Below, piece by piece: positions 53,721 through 62,999 of a stretch of 64,000 bases of DNA. The position numbers and the translations under genes were made by a program. Position 1 is the stretch's first letter; each line of letters begins with the position of its first letter. The notes under the pieces were generated by a model. It did not search any database. It saw only the letters and a program-made list of their open reading frames with translations, and had not been told where the DNA came from. The stretch is from Boletus sp. NGJ. Taxonomy: Eukaryota; Basidiomycota; Agaricomycetes; Boletales; Boletaceae. Location of the stretch: NCBI GenBank assembly GCA_019096195.1, contig JAGTXK010000021.1:496001-560000 (forward strand). The letters are read 5' to 3'.

Positions 53721-54462
53721 TGGGTTAGATCATAATGCCTAGTTGCTTTGTCCCTTTACTCATGTGGCAAAGGGTGAGTGGCAGGAGGTTGGGAGGTAAG
53801 TAACCACCAACTGGTGAGCTATCCAATACTAATCCTTTGAAATAGTATCAACCATATAATTGGTGATGATTGCTTCCTTGAACATCAACATTCAGTTTCC
53901 ATATGATTTACTCCATTAGGTATCAGATAAATGGGATTGACACTGAGTTTCCATGCAAGCATATACTTCTTCATTAGGTCTCAGCAATGAGGACACTGTA
54001 GTCTGTGTTGCATGGCAGGGCCCAATGTCACTATGGTAGTCAATATAGTAATGCATGGTTCTCCCAACACTACATATACCAGTTGATTGAAAGTACTACT
54101 GTAGTCTACTTCTTCAATAGTAGTCATAAGTCAATAACAGAGTACTACATTGACAACTGTATAATGCTATGTATCACAGCCATTGCCTTTTTTTCCTAAT
54201 GTGATCCTGATAGTGGCATACAGTATATGAGTGATCCAACAGCTTCTTTACATGAAATGTGCTGTAGCAGTGGAGGGTGCTTGGCTGGTGGTTAACTTGG
54301 CACTTGGATCCATATGTGTCAAAATGGGCTTCAAGTCATTGAAATTGAAGCAGTAGAGAATCAACTCAATGTAAGTTCATTGTGAAAGGGATAGGGTGTG
54401 TTCTTCATGATTATATGTTACCTCAATTCTAAGCAGCCAATGGAGTTCACTAAGATCAGTTA
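53721..54462. other. Decayed stretch before the outer 3' LTR
   Basis: A short protein-like frame at about 54,005-54,199 (YGSQYSNAWFSQHYIYQLIE, TVVYFFNSSHKS) has no recognised family. Nothing else is seen. Confidence 0.3.
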
Positions 54463-55287
54463 TGTTATGACCTTTGTAACTGGGTGACATGTTATCAAGT
54501 AATTGACCTTCCTAGTTGATTACTGGACTAGCTGGACTTGAGCAACTGGCTCCCTAGGCCTGAGTTTCCTAGGTATGGAGTATCAACAGCTAGCTTTACA
54601 TAGAGTCTCCTCTAAGAGTGAGGGACGTCCCTATGACCAATGGCAGGGTCTTGGACTTTGAAGATAGTGATGCCTGTCATCCTATCTGGGCAGAACCCTG
54701 TCTGTATTGGTGTTGCCACTAGTTAGGCATGCAAGCGGATAGCAAGGAGACCACACAAGTGCAAAGTGATGAGGAGAAGTATCACAAGCATGAGTGATAT
54801 CACTTCCAGAGTGGGCGCAGACCCTGAAGTGAAGTGGAACCGAGAGTGGGGTTGATTACATAGTAAGAAGTGTAGATCAAGGTTAGAGGTTACATGAAGG
54901 GTGTATGCCCATATATATAGACCTTCCCAATCTAGGGCAGGCTTCTCATCATATATAGTAATATGAGATTACTATAAAAGGAGATCAAAGGCATCAGACG
55001 AATGGGAAATTGGAACACTAGGCAATATATAAGAGAACATAGCCAAGGAGGCAATGTCTGTGATTGAATCAGAGATGAAATACATGTAGATGAAATAGAG
55101 GGCTGTGTCACAGCCATAGTGATGCATCGCCTAGAAAGGGCATTCAGGATGGCGTGATGCTTGGGTGGGTGTCATGGGAGCATCCCAGGGGAATCCTGAG
55201 TTGTAGGAGTCAAAGAGTAGGTTGTCCCAGAGTCCAGGAGGGGGAGTAGGAAGGGAAAAAAGTGTACCCCCTTCTACAATCATAACA
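54463..55287 (-). repeat. 3' LTR of the outer gypsy element (family 3)
   Basis: 825 bases, TGTTATGACC to CAATCATAACA on the plus strand. The TATA region is TATATATA near 54,915. It matches the solo LTR at 25.8-27.3 kb in inverse orientation. A purine tract, GAGAAGGGTAA on the minus strand, adjoins it at 55,288-55,298. Confidence 0.85.
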
Positions 55288-55298
55288 TTACCCTTCTC

Positions 55299-56361
55299 GT
55301 AGTCTTAAAGTTCCATCTCAAGAACTTCAATCTCCCTCATTCTCCATAGTAGGTGCACATTCTTCATGGGCAAGCATACTGTGGATGGCTGGGGGAAACC
55401 ACCTGACAGTAGGGGCACTGGTAGTGGGGGCAGGCAGGCCAAAGGTGACCTTGATGTCCACATTCGAAACAGCAGAGGCCAGAGATGGGAGTTCAATGGT
55501 GATGAGCCAGTCAGGTGCTGGGCAGGGAATGGGGATTACCAGCCATTGAGTCAGAATGGTTGATAGAAGAGGCACCTGTGGCAGCCCCAGGAATGGGAAC
55601 AGAGGAAGGAGGAGGGCTCCTCATTGTAGTGTTCCCCAGTGTGTTGAAAAGACCTCTGTTGTTGGGGTGAGAGGGGAGACCAGCTGAGAACACCAGGGCT
55701 CCTCACTGACAGAGAGTCCTGGTCTGATAGGAAAGGGCTGGGGAAGGAACTGGGAGGACTGGTACTGCGGTGGTTCCTCGGAAGGAGGGGTTGGAGGCTG
55801 TGGAGGAAGGGGAGGTGACAATGGTGTCATTGGAGGACTGAGCTCTCTGTGTTTCTGGTAAGAGAATTTCTATTAACTCCATTAATGCCTCTAATCCCAT
55901 TGACATTCTCCAGGGGTTGCTCTGCAATGGAAGGGACTCATCAAGATGGAATGGAGTAGGAGAGCACGGTGGTCAACGAGGGGGCAAAGAAAAGGTGACT
56001 TTCCTCCTCTGAGAGGGAGAGGAGGGTGGCATGGAGGAGGTGATTACAGATATTGATGGGTGGAAGGGCGAGGGAATAGTTGAATCCCTCGATGAAAAGG
56101 GGGTCAAGAATAAGTTCGTGAATTTCAACGACGCTTTCCATTGCCCTCTCTTCTTCAGTGGTCTGCTGGGCATTGAAGACATGGGAACTTGTCAAGCTCC
56201 CAGTGGTCCTGGCAAGAATGGATTGAAGTGAGGAATAGGATCTATAAAGAGCGATGAATTGAACAAGGGAATTGTCACATGAGAGGAAGGGGATGGCTTG
56301 GAGGGTTCTGATTGCAATGGGGTCATCGAGCATGGATGCATAGAGGTTTCGACGGTGGATG
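55299..56361 (-). pseudogene. Post-pol reading frame of the outer element, 3' part, with double zinc knuckle
   Basis: This is the downstream half of an extra reading frame interrupted by the inner element. Just left of the insertion the minus strand reads RRNLYASMLDDPIAIRTLQA and continues open for about 130 codons (ELILDPLFIEGFNYSLALPP). After a low-complexity region, another frame at about 55,370-55,471 holds CFECGHQGHLWPAC, a canonical CX2CX4HX4C knuckle, followed by CPYCQVVSPSHPQYACP, a second CX2CX6HX4C-type motif. Frameshifts separate the parts. The other half is at 62,779-62,995. Confidence 0.6.
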
Positions 56362-56903
56362 TGTTATGACTACCCCGGGTAGAGATAGGCGTTAACTTGG
56401 ATAGTCAAGTAGCAACGAGCTACAGAGGTCAAGGAGATAGCTCAGTAGGCTACAAGACAAAAGGTCCCTAGGTAGGGTCAAGGGTTCAATGACAAAGGGT
56501 CTTCCTTGTCACGGTCGAGGATTCACTCACTGAGAGTGAAGTCGAGACGTAGAAGAAGCATCCACTCAAAGTAGAACAACAACTTATAGAGGTCCAGAGG
56601 AATGATGATGGAAGTTCACCAAGTAGGTGTAAATTGGGGAATCAACTACAAGCATGAGGTTTATATACAAAGTAAGCATGGGAAAGGGATGAGTCAGCTG
56701 CAGCATCGGAGAGATCCTATGGAGTGGGAATAGGAAGGGATCTTCTGTATGATGACAGCATAGAAGTACAAATCATGAGAGAAACGGGTTTCAACTACAC
56801 GGAGTCCCATTGTGTAGTGAATGGTTCAGGGGAAATCAGAAGGACGAGACTAGAGTGAGGATGACTGATGGAAAGTAAAGAAAACAAAGGATGAATCGTA
56901 ACA
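56362..56903 (-). repeat. 3' LTR of inner element
   Basis: TGTTATGACTACCCC to GAATCGTAACA on the plus strand. The minus-strand purine tract AGGGGGGTAA directly precedes it. Confidence 0.93.
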
Positions 56904-56913
56904 TTACCCCCCT
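56904..56913 (-). other. Polypurine tract of inner element
   Basis: AGGGGGGTAA on the minus strand lies immediately next to the 3' LTR, where plus-strand DNA synthesis is primed. Confidence 0.7.
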
Positions 56914-56940
56914 ATTACATGTGAAGTACCACTGAGCAAT

Positions 56941-58149
56941 CTAGTCCAGATCGCAGTAAGACCCACAAGGGGATCCAGTCATGTTGCTCATGGTGGTGCT
57001 GTCAAAGACATCTGGGTCGCCATAAAGGTCTGGCATCACAGTAGTGCGGTTCAGGCAAGTAACCTCCATAGTGAGGCAGTGGAGGGAGGAGCGCTGGTGT
57101 GTGAGGTGATTGCCACAGGTAGAAGGAGGGGGCGGTACACGCCAGATTGAACAGGGTGAAGAGGATGTGTGATTGGACGACGATGACGAGGTGGATGGGG
57201 TCTGTGGGTTCAGATGATGGTGTAGAGGACAGCGGGCTTGTGTATGACCGGGTTCCCAACAAAGACATTGGGGGCATTGATAGATGGGGCAGCAAACTCG
57301 TAGGTAACCAAGACAATGGCATTGATAATAGGCTTCTGAGTAGCAAGGGTGAGAAGGTCCCAGTGGGACTGCTCCGTCACGACCCGTCCAGTAAGCCTCT
57401 TCACGGCGGATGGCTGCGAGTTCTTCCTCACCTAGAGGGGATGATGAGGTGGATGGCGTGGAGGGTGCAGGGAGTGTTACTGGTGAGGGACAGTTGGCTA
57501 AGTCTCTCATGTACCTGTTGAGGTTGTCAAGGAGCTCTATGGCCCCTAGTTGATGAAGGGTGTTAAGGAGTGCCGCTTTTAATTCGCTGGAGATGCCCCA
57601 AAGGCAGAGTTGGGTTAGGGAGAGATGGGCATTGGCGGTAGTATGATCAGCGATAGAGTCTAGGTTGGGCCCTTGCAGATACGCTTTGTAGAGGGAGTAC
57701 AGAGGGGAGGCATAGTCTAAATGGGCCCCAAGACCTAATGCCATGTGTGGGTCTTCAAGGTTTTCCATGAGATGGGTAATCTCAGCTAGATCTGGGAAGT
57801 CATTGTGGAGATGTGTGGCATAGATGGGAACATCTACTGACATAATCAGTGTGGGAGTAGATGCTAATGAGACTGGTGTTGGTGGGCATGGAAGGCAAGG
57901 TTCGCCGCGGGGAGAAGGTAACAAAGGAGAACTAGGGCGAGAGTTGTCGTCAAGAGGGGTGTCAAAACGTGAGAGTGACGAAGGAGAGGAGAGAGTAGGA
58001 GAGACAGTACTGCTATCAAGTATCATAGAAATAATATGTGGGGCGGGAGACACAGTGGCATTGGGGAAGGTCGTGGTATTGACGATGAGGGGAATGGTCA
58101 TGGTGTGAGGGTGAAAGAGGCAATAGAAGGGAATGTCTTGGGGTGACAT
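56941..58149 (-). CDS. Additional reading frame downstream of pol in the inner element (zinc-knuckle-like)
   Basis: This frame of 402 codons is open in the sense direction between the chromodomain and the 3' LTR. It starts MSPQDIPFY, overlapping the end of pol in another register. The N-terminal third is Ser/Pro/Thr-rich, and the middle is helical (EITHLMENLEDPHMALGLGA, LLDNLNRYMRDLANC). The C-terminal part at about 57,230-57,335 has YYQCHCLGYLRVCCP followed by CPQCLCWEPGHTQARCP. These align with the double knuckle of the outer element, except that one Cys and one His of the first knuckle are Tyr. Function is unknown. Nucleic-acid binding is inferred from the knuckles. Confidence 0.65.
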   Translation of the reverse strand: MSPQDIPFYCLFHPHTMTIPLIVNTTTFPNATVSPAPHIISMILDSSTVSPTLSSPSSLSRFDTPLDDNSRPSSPLLPSPRGEPCLPCPPTPVSLASTPTLIMSVDVPIYATHLHNDFPDLAEITHLMENLEDPHMALGLGAHLDYASPLYSLYKAYLQGPNLDSIADHTTANAHLSLTQLCLWGISSELKAALLNTLHQLGAIELLDNLNRYMRDLANCPSPVTLPAPSTPSTSSSPLGEEELAAIRREEAYWTGRDGAVPLGPSHPCYSEAYYQCHCLGYLRVCCPIYQCPQCLCWEPGHTQARCPLHHHLNPQTPSTSSSSSNHTSSSPCSIWRVPPPPSTCGNHLTHQRSSLHCLTMEVTCLNRTTVMPDLYGDPDVFDSTTMSNMTGSPCGSYCDLD

Positions 58150-58194
58150 CTTTTATAGTCAAGCAGAGTGGACTTGGCATGTTTCAGATCCCAC

Positions 58195-59865
58195 TCAGGG
58201 GACCCAGAAGTCTTCTTCTGTGGAGTATCCCTTCCATCGGATCAGGAAGGAGTGGCAAGATGGGGAGCTGCAATGTCGTAAGACCTTATCAATTTTGTAT
58301 TCTTCTTCGCTGGCTATTAGGTCAGGTGGTGGCTTGACGAAGTGTTTGCCGTATGTGGTGTTTTCATGACATGGGGTGAGAAGCAAAGCATGGAAGACTG
58401 GGTGGATTTTCCACATAGTTGGGAGATGGAGTTTATAGACAATTGGGGACAGGATGTCTGTGACGGTAAAGGGACCTTCTCGCTTTGATGTGAACTTCGG
58501 GTCTGTGACAGAGCGTTTCAGGTTTCTGGCTTCTAGCCAAACCCGATGGCCTTTCTTGAATGGGGTGAAGTGAGGATGAGTGCAAGAGGCCATGACTTGT
58601 CGTGCAAGTTTGTGGGCTGCCAAGGCTTCATCCCTTGCAGCAGAGAGTTTCTGGATATGCTCCTCTAGAGTGGGAATTGTGGAGTCGGGGACAACCGACA
58701 GAAGGGCACAGGGTTCATATTCCATGAGAAGGAAAAATGGGGATTGACCAGTGACAGAGTGGGGTTGGTGGTTGTGGGTGAATTCGGCATGAGAGATTTT
58801 CTCAGCCCAAGTAGTGGGTTCGCTGCCACAGAAGATCCAGAGGTAGATTTCGATCTTTTGGTTGACCTGTTCCATTTCTCCATCGGATTAGGGGTGATAG
58901 GCGGTAGAGAGGGAAAGGTCATATTTCAGGAGCTTTCCGAGTTCTTTGGCAAAGGCCGAGGTGAACTGGGGTCCTTGATCAGAGATAATTTTGTCGTAAA
59001 GACTAAAGTGGAGGTATACTTTGTGGAAAAAGAGGGTTGCGATCCCTTCAGCAGTCACTGATTTCTTCGTAGGACAGAGGATTACCCCCTTTGTAAGCCT
59101 GTGGTTGACCATGACTAACAGGGAGTCAAAGCCGGAGGACAAAGGGAGGTTGGTGATGGGGTTGCAAGAGATCTGGTGGAAGGGAAGGGAGGCGGTGGAG
59201 TGGATCAGGGTCAAGGGGGGCACCGTGGGATGGGTGTTCGCTTTATTCTGCTGACATGTGGGACAGCCAGATACATAAGCATGAACATAAGAGGCGAGAC
59301 TGGGCCACCAGAAGTCAGCAGACACGAGTTGCTGGGTTTTTAGGTAGCCAGGATGGTTGGCCAACTTGTGATCATGGCAGTATTGGAGGACTGAGCACCA
59401 GAGGGAGTCATCAGGTGGAACATACACATGGTTGCGACAGAATAGGAGACCATCCATGTATGACCAATCAGAGAGGCAGGTGTGAAGAAAGGTGGGTGTG
59501 GAGGTATTAGTTGCCTGGAGGTGTTGAAGGACAAGGGGGTCAGATAGGGAGGACTGCTGGATGAGGAAGGCCAGAGAGGTGTCAATTAAATTGACAAACA
59601 TGGAAGGGGGAAGGAGGGTAACACACTCATTGTCGGCATCAGCCATCAGGATAAAGTTGGGGTGAAAGGAAAGAGTGTCCAGGCCGGCAAGGAGGTGGCC
59701 AGGGATGTGGATGATTTTCAGGTCAAAGTCAGCGAGATCAAGGAGCCAGCAGGCTTGCCAATGATTGAGATTCTGGGGCGACGTAAAGTACAACAGGTTT
59801 TTGTGGTCAGTGAAAACCTGAACCGGGAAGGAGGAGCCATAAAGGTAATGGCACCATGACTTCAA
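58195..59865 (-). pseudogene. Integrase and chromodomain of inner element
   Basis: The zinc-binding region (CHDHKLANHPGYLKTQQLV, CPTCQQNKA) and core are visible. The first catalytic Asp appears as Asn in ISCNPITNLPL. IISDQGPQFTSAFAKEL keeps the second Asp, and a stop follows STAYHP before the Glu region (DGEMEQVNQ). The tail reads VWLEARNLKRSVTDPK and FHALLLTPCHE. The chromodomain EEEYKIDKVLRHC, FLIRWKGYSTEEDFW ends in a frameshift at 58,195. Confidence 0.85.
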
Positions 59866-61560
59866 CGCGCGGATGACAGTGAGGAGTTCGCGATCATAGA
59901 TGTTATAGTTCCTTTCGGCGGGGGAAAAGGATTGTGAGAGGTAGGAGCAGGGGTGCCAGTCACCATTGGCATCGGTCTATAGAAGGATGGCACCTGTGGC
60001 ATATTTTGAGGCATCAGTGGCGATGGCAAAGGGGGTGGAGAAGTCAGGCAGGTGAAGGACTGGTTTGGACAGGAAGAGATGCTTAAGATGATTGAATGCA
60101 TTTTGACATTCATCCGACCAAACCCAAGGTCGATTGAGCTTAGTGAGGTCATGAGGGGACAGGCAATCGTCAAGTAATTCAGAATGAACCGGCGGTAGAA
60201 GTTGGCGAAGCTGAGAAACAATCGGACTCCAGTGACTTTAGTAGGGGCAGGCCACTTGGCAATCCTGTCAAGCTTAACGGGGTCCATGGCCAGCTGATTA
60301 GAGCAGACTATCATCCCAAGGTATTCCACTTTGTTGGCAGCGAAGGTACACTTCTTGAGTTTGAGATGAAGGTTGAGTTTGGTCATTCATTGGAGGACGT
60401 GCTTGGTTTGTTTGGTATGTATGGCATCATCTGGGGAGAAGATGAGGAGGTTGTCCATGTAAATAATAAGCCATCCTTCAGCGATCATATCCCGGAAGGA
60501 GTCATTCATGAACCATTGGAAGGTCACGGCGGAGTTGCAGAGACCAAAGAACATGACGGTGGGCTCATAGAGGCATCAATGTGTAACGAAAGCGGCTTTC
60601 CATTGATGCCCGTCCTTGATACACACATTGTTATATCCCCAATGAACAGCAAATTTAGTGAAGGTAGTTGCTCCTTTGAGCTTGTCAATGAGGTTAGAGA
60701 CCAAGGGGAGAGAATAGGCATCGCAAATAGTGTCTTCGTTGATGTACCTGTAATCCTGGCAGGGATGGAGATCACCATTCTTCTTTTTGACGTAGAAGAA
60801 GGGGGAGGCTTGGGGGGAGGTTGATGGGCGAATCTCTCCTGCCTTGAGATGTTTGTCGAGGAAGTCTTCGGTAGCTTTCTGTTTATGAGGAGAGAGGGGG
60901 TAGACTTTTCCAATCTTTGGGACAAAAGTTTCCTTGACATTGATCTCATGATCATATGAGCATGACAGGGGAATGTGGTCAGTGGCCTCCTTCAAGAAGA
61001 CAGAGGCATAGTCAGTGTATGTGGCGGGGAGGGTCAGTTTGGTTTCGCCTTCTTGGTGGCCTTGGCGAGTTCAGTGGCGATGGTGAGTTTGGTGACAACA
61101 GAGGAGGCGACATGCCTGTAATCCCCTCGGATGATTCAGTGCATAACACGATTTCGATCTGCATTTCATAGATACTCTCGTTCGTCAGTCTCCTTCTGTA
61201 GGAAACTGCGAAGATGGTAACAGGTCCTGAGGTTAATGTCAGCATGACCCAGTTGAGATGAGGGTTTGTCTGTCTCAGCAGGAGTTGGTTTGGTCCTCGT
61301 GTGATAAAGGTCAGTGGATTGGTCAAGGGTTTCATCGAGGGTGAGGGTGTTGACTGCCCAGTTGATGGTTGGATTACAAGAATGGAGCCAAGGTTGGCCG
61401 AGGATGATGTTCTCTTGTCCACAGGAGATGACATGGAGGGTCGTTCACAGAAGGACACCCTTGATGTTGATGAAGAGGTCACATGTGAATTTGATATCCC
61501 TGTTCTTGTTGAATGAGGTGTTGGCGTTTCGAATGCGGATGGGGGTATGGAGTTGCGTGG
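59866..61560 (-). pseudogene. Protease end, reverse transcriptase and RNase H of inner element
   Basis: RT motifs are in order: FVPKIGKVYPLSPHKQ, FFYVKKKNGDLHPCQDYRYI, and after a TGA near 60,575 the catalytic box. That box reads IIYMDNLLIFS, so the second Asp of YXDD is Asn. LKKCTFAANKVEYLGMIV and FANFYRRFILNY follow. RNase H-like sequence is partly frame-shifted near 59,950-60,060. Between protease and RT, frames change (GQENIILGQPWLH, NPTINW-like pieces near 61,370-61,430). Confidence 0.8.
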
Positions 61561-61576
61561 TCAGGAGTCTGTGCTT

Positions 61577-61789
61577 TCACATGAATTGATAGTTGATGCA
61601 GGAGATTTCTGCACCACTGTCTATGAGGGCTCTGGTGTCAATGGCTTTCTTAGTGTGTGCGGGGATAAGGAGTTGAATAGGAATGTGAATGCCTTTCAAT
61701 TTCGACTCTACTGTTACAGCGGCACAACTAAGAGAAGGGAAAACATGCGTCGAGGGTGTTTTCAGTGTCGTAGACTTTGGCATTGACAT
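61577..61789 (-). pseudogene. Aspartic protease domain of inner element
   Basis: The minus strand reads KLKGIHIPIQLLIPA and the active-site motif TRALIDSGAEISCINYQFM. It follows the gag N-terminus directly, without the usual capsid C-terminal part or zinc knuckle, and reads on into frame-shifted sequence. Confidence 0.75.
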
Positions 61790-62175
61790 AGAGGTAGAAC
61801 TGAATGGTGTTCAACCAAGATACAGAGGTGTCAAAGGAGCCATCATAGGCCTCGGGTGTACCAATACGGAGTTCGGTAGGTTGAGTTGCTGAAGACATGG
61901 GTGACGAGGGAGGGGGTGGTAAGGAGAACGAGGGTACTGCCGCCAATGGTGTAGGAGACAGTGGGGTTGGGGTTCTTGGTAGGCATAGACAGTTTGAGAA
62001 CTGGTGCGATAGGTCAAGGGCTGCGTCCTGTTGTTGTTGGGACGGGAGATCAAGGTCAAGGTCAAGATCTGAAGATTCCTCTTTGTGGTCAGAGGGGGTG
62101 TCATTAGTGGGGGGTGTCTCGGCATGTGTGCAAGAGCTCCACCAAGCAGGGTTCAGGGTGGGACATTGGTGAGCA
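61728..62175 (-). pseudogene. Truncated gag of inner element
   Basis: A proline/serine-rich start leads to TELRIGTPEAYDGSFDTSVS and WLNTIQFYLYVNAKVYDTE, the opening of a gypsy capsid. Within about 50 bases the protease begins. The rest of capsid and the nucleocapsid knuckle are missing, so a deletion of several hundred bases has removed most of gag. Confidence 0.7.
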
Positions 62176-62218
62176 ATGGTGGGTGGAGGACTATAACAGT
62201 GATAGCCTCAAGGTAGAG

Positions 62219-62229
62219 AATTTACACCT
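62219..62229 (-). promoter_or_regulatory. Primer-binding site of inner element, complementary to its own LTR
   Basis: Two bases inside the 5' LTR the minus strand reads AGGTGTAAATT. The exact reverse complement AATTTACACCT occurs in the same strand of the LTR at 62,495-62,505, about 27-32 bases downstream of TATATAA at about 62,531-62,537. That is the expected transcript start. Confidence 0.65.
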
Positions 62230-62231
62230 TT

Positions 62232-62773
62232 TGTTACGACTACCCTGGGTAGGGATAGGTGTTAACTTGGATAGTCAAGTAGCAACGAGCTACAGAGGTC
62301 AAGGAGATAGCTCAGTAGGCTACAAGACAAAAGGTCCCTAGGTAGGGTCAAGGGTTCAATGACAAAGGGTCTTCCTTGTCACGGTCGAGGATTCACTCAC
62401 TGAGAGTGAAGTCGAGACGTAGAAGAAGCATCCACTCAAAGTAGAACAACAACTTATAGAGGTCCAGAGGAATGATGATGGAAGTTCACCAAGTAGGTGT
62501 AAATTGGGGAATCAACTACAAGCGTGAGGTTTATATACAAAGTAAGCATGGGAAAGGGATGAGTCAGCTGCAGCATCGGAGAGATCCTATGGAGTGGGAA
62601 TAGGAAGGGATCTTCTGTATGATGTCAGCATAGAAGTACAAATCATGAGAGAAATGGATTTCAACTACATGGAGTCCCACTGTGTAGTGAATGGTCCAGG
62701 GGAAATTAGAAGGACGAGACTAGAGTGAGGATGACTGATGGAAAGTAAAGAAAACAAAGGATGAATTGTAATA
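62232..62773 (-). repeat. 5' LTR of inner element
   Basis: 542 bases, TGTTACGACTACCC to GAATTGTAATA on the plus strand. The terminal CA is changed to TA. The element promoter (minus-strand GTATATAAACC) is at about 62,530-62,540. Confidence 0.93.
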
Positions 62774-62778
62774 GGATG

Positions 62779-62995
62779 GGGGAGAGTCGGTTAAGGCATA
62801 CAGAGAGAGGGGCGATTGCCATCTACCAGTTGGTGTGGTATGGGCAGTAGTTGATTCAGCAGAAGCAAGAGTGGGTGTTGATGTGCTGGGGAATATTAAG
62901 GTCAGGATACTGTTTCTAAAGGCGAGCTTGGGTAAGGGTGGCAGATACACAGGCTAGGAGTATGAACAGGGAGGTGTTGTCCTGGGGCATTGATC
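62779..62995 (-). pseudogene. Post-pol reading frame of the outer element, 5' part
   Basis: Downstream of the outer chromodomain the minus strand starts MPQDNTSLF near 62,980. It then shows frames such as MAIAPLSVCLNRLSPIH that run straight across the insertion point into RRNLYASMLDD at 56.3 kb when one copy of GGATG and the inner element are removed. The MPQD start parallels MSPQD in the inner element. Confidence 0.55.
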
Positions 62996-62999
62996 TCTC

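Larger units (their letters stand above)
56362..62773 (-). mobile_element. Inner Ty3/gypsy chromovirus (family 1), complete but defective
   Basis: The element is 6,412 bases with 542-base LTRs at 56,362-56,903 and 62,232-62,773. It is flanked by the 5-bp duplication GGATG (56,357-56,361 and 62,774-62,778). It contains a shortened gag, pol with chromodomain, and an additional reading frame downstream of pol. I count about 14 differences between the LTRs, 13 of them transitions. Despite that modest age pol carries stops and lost catalytic residues, so mobility in recent time would have required help from another copy. Confidence 0.93.

Noticed and set aside
56440-56500. GGTTCAATGAC within both inner LTRs, resembling a tRNA T-arm.
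   Set aside because: No matching acceptor or anticodon arms could be drawn. It is conserved only as part of the LTR.
60366-60824. A 152-codon plus-strand frame inside the inner gypsy element.
   Set aside because: It lies antisense to reverse transcriptase motifs and has no independent support.
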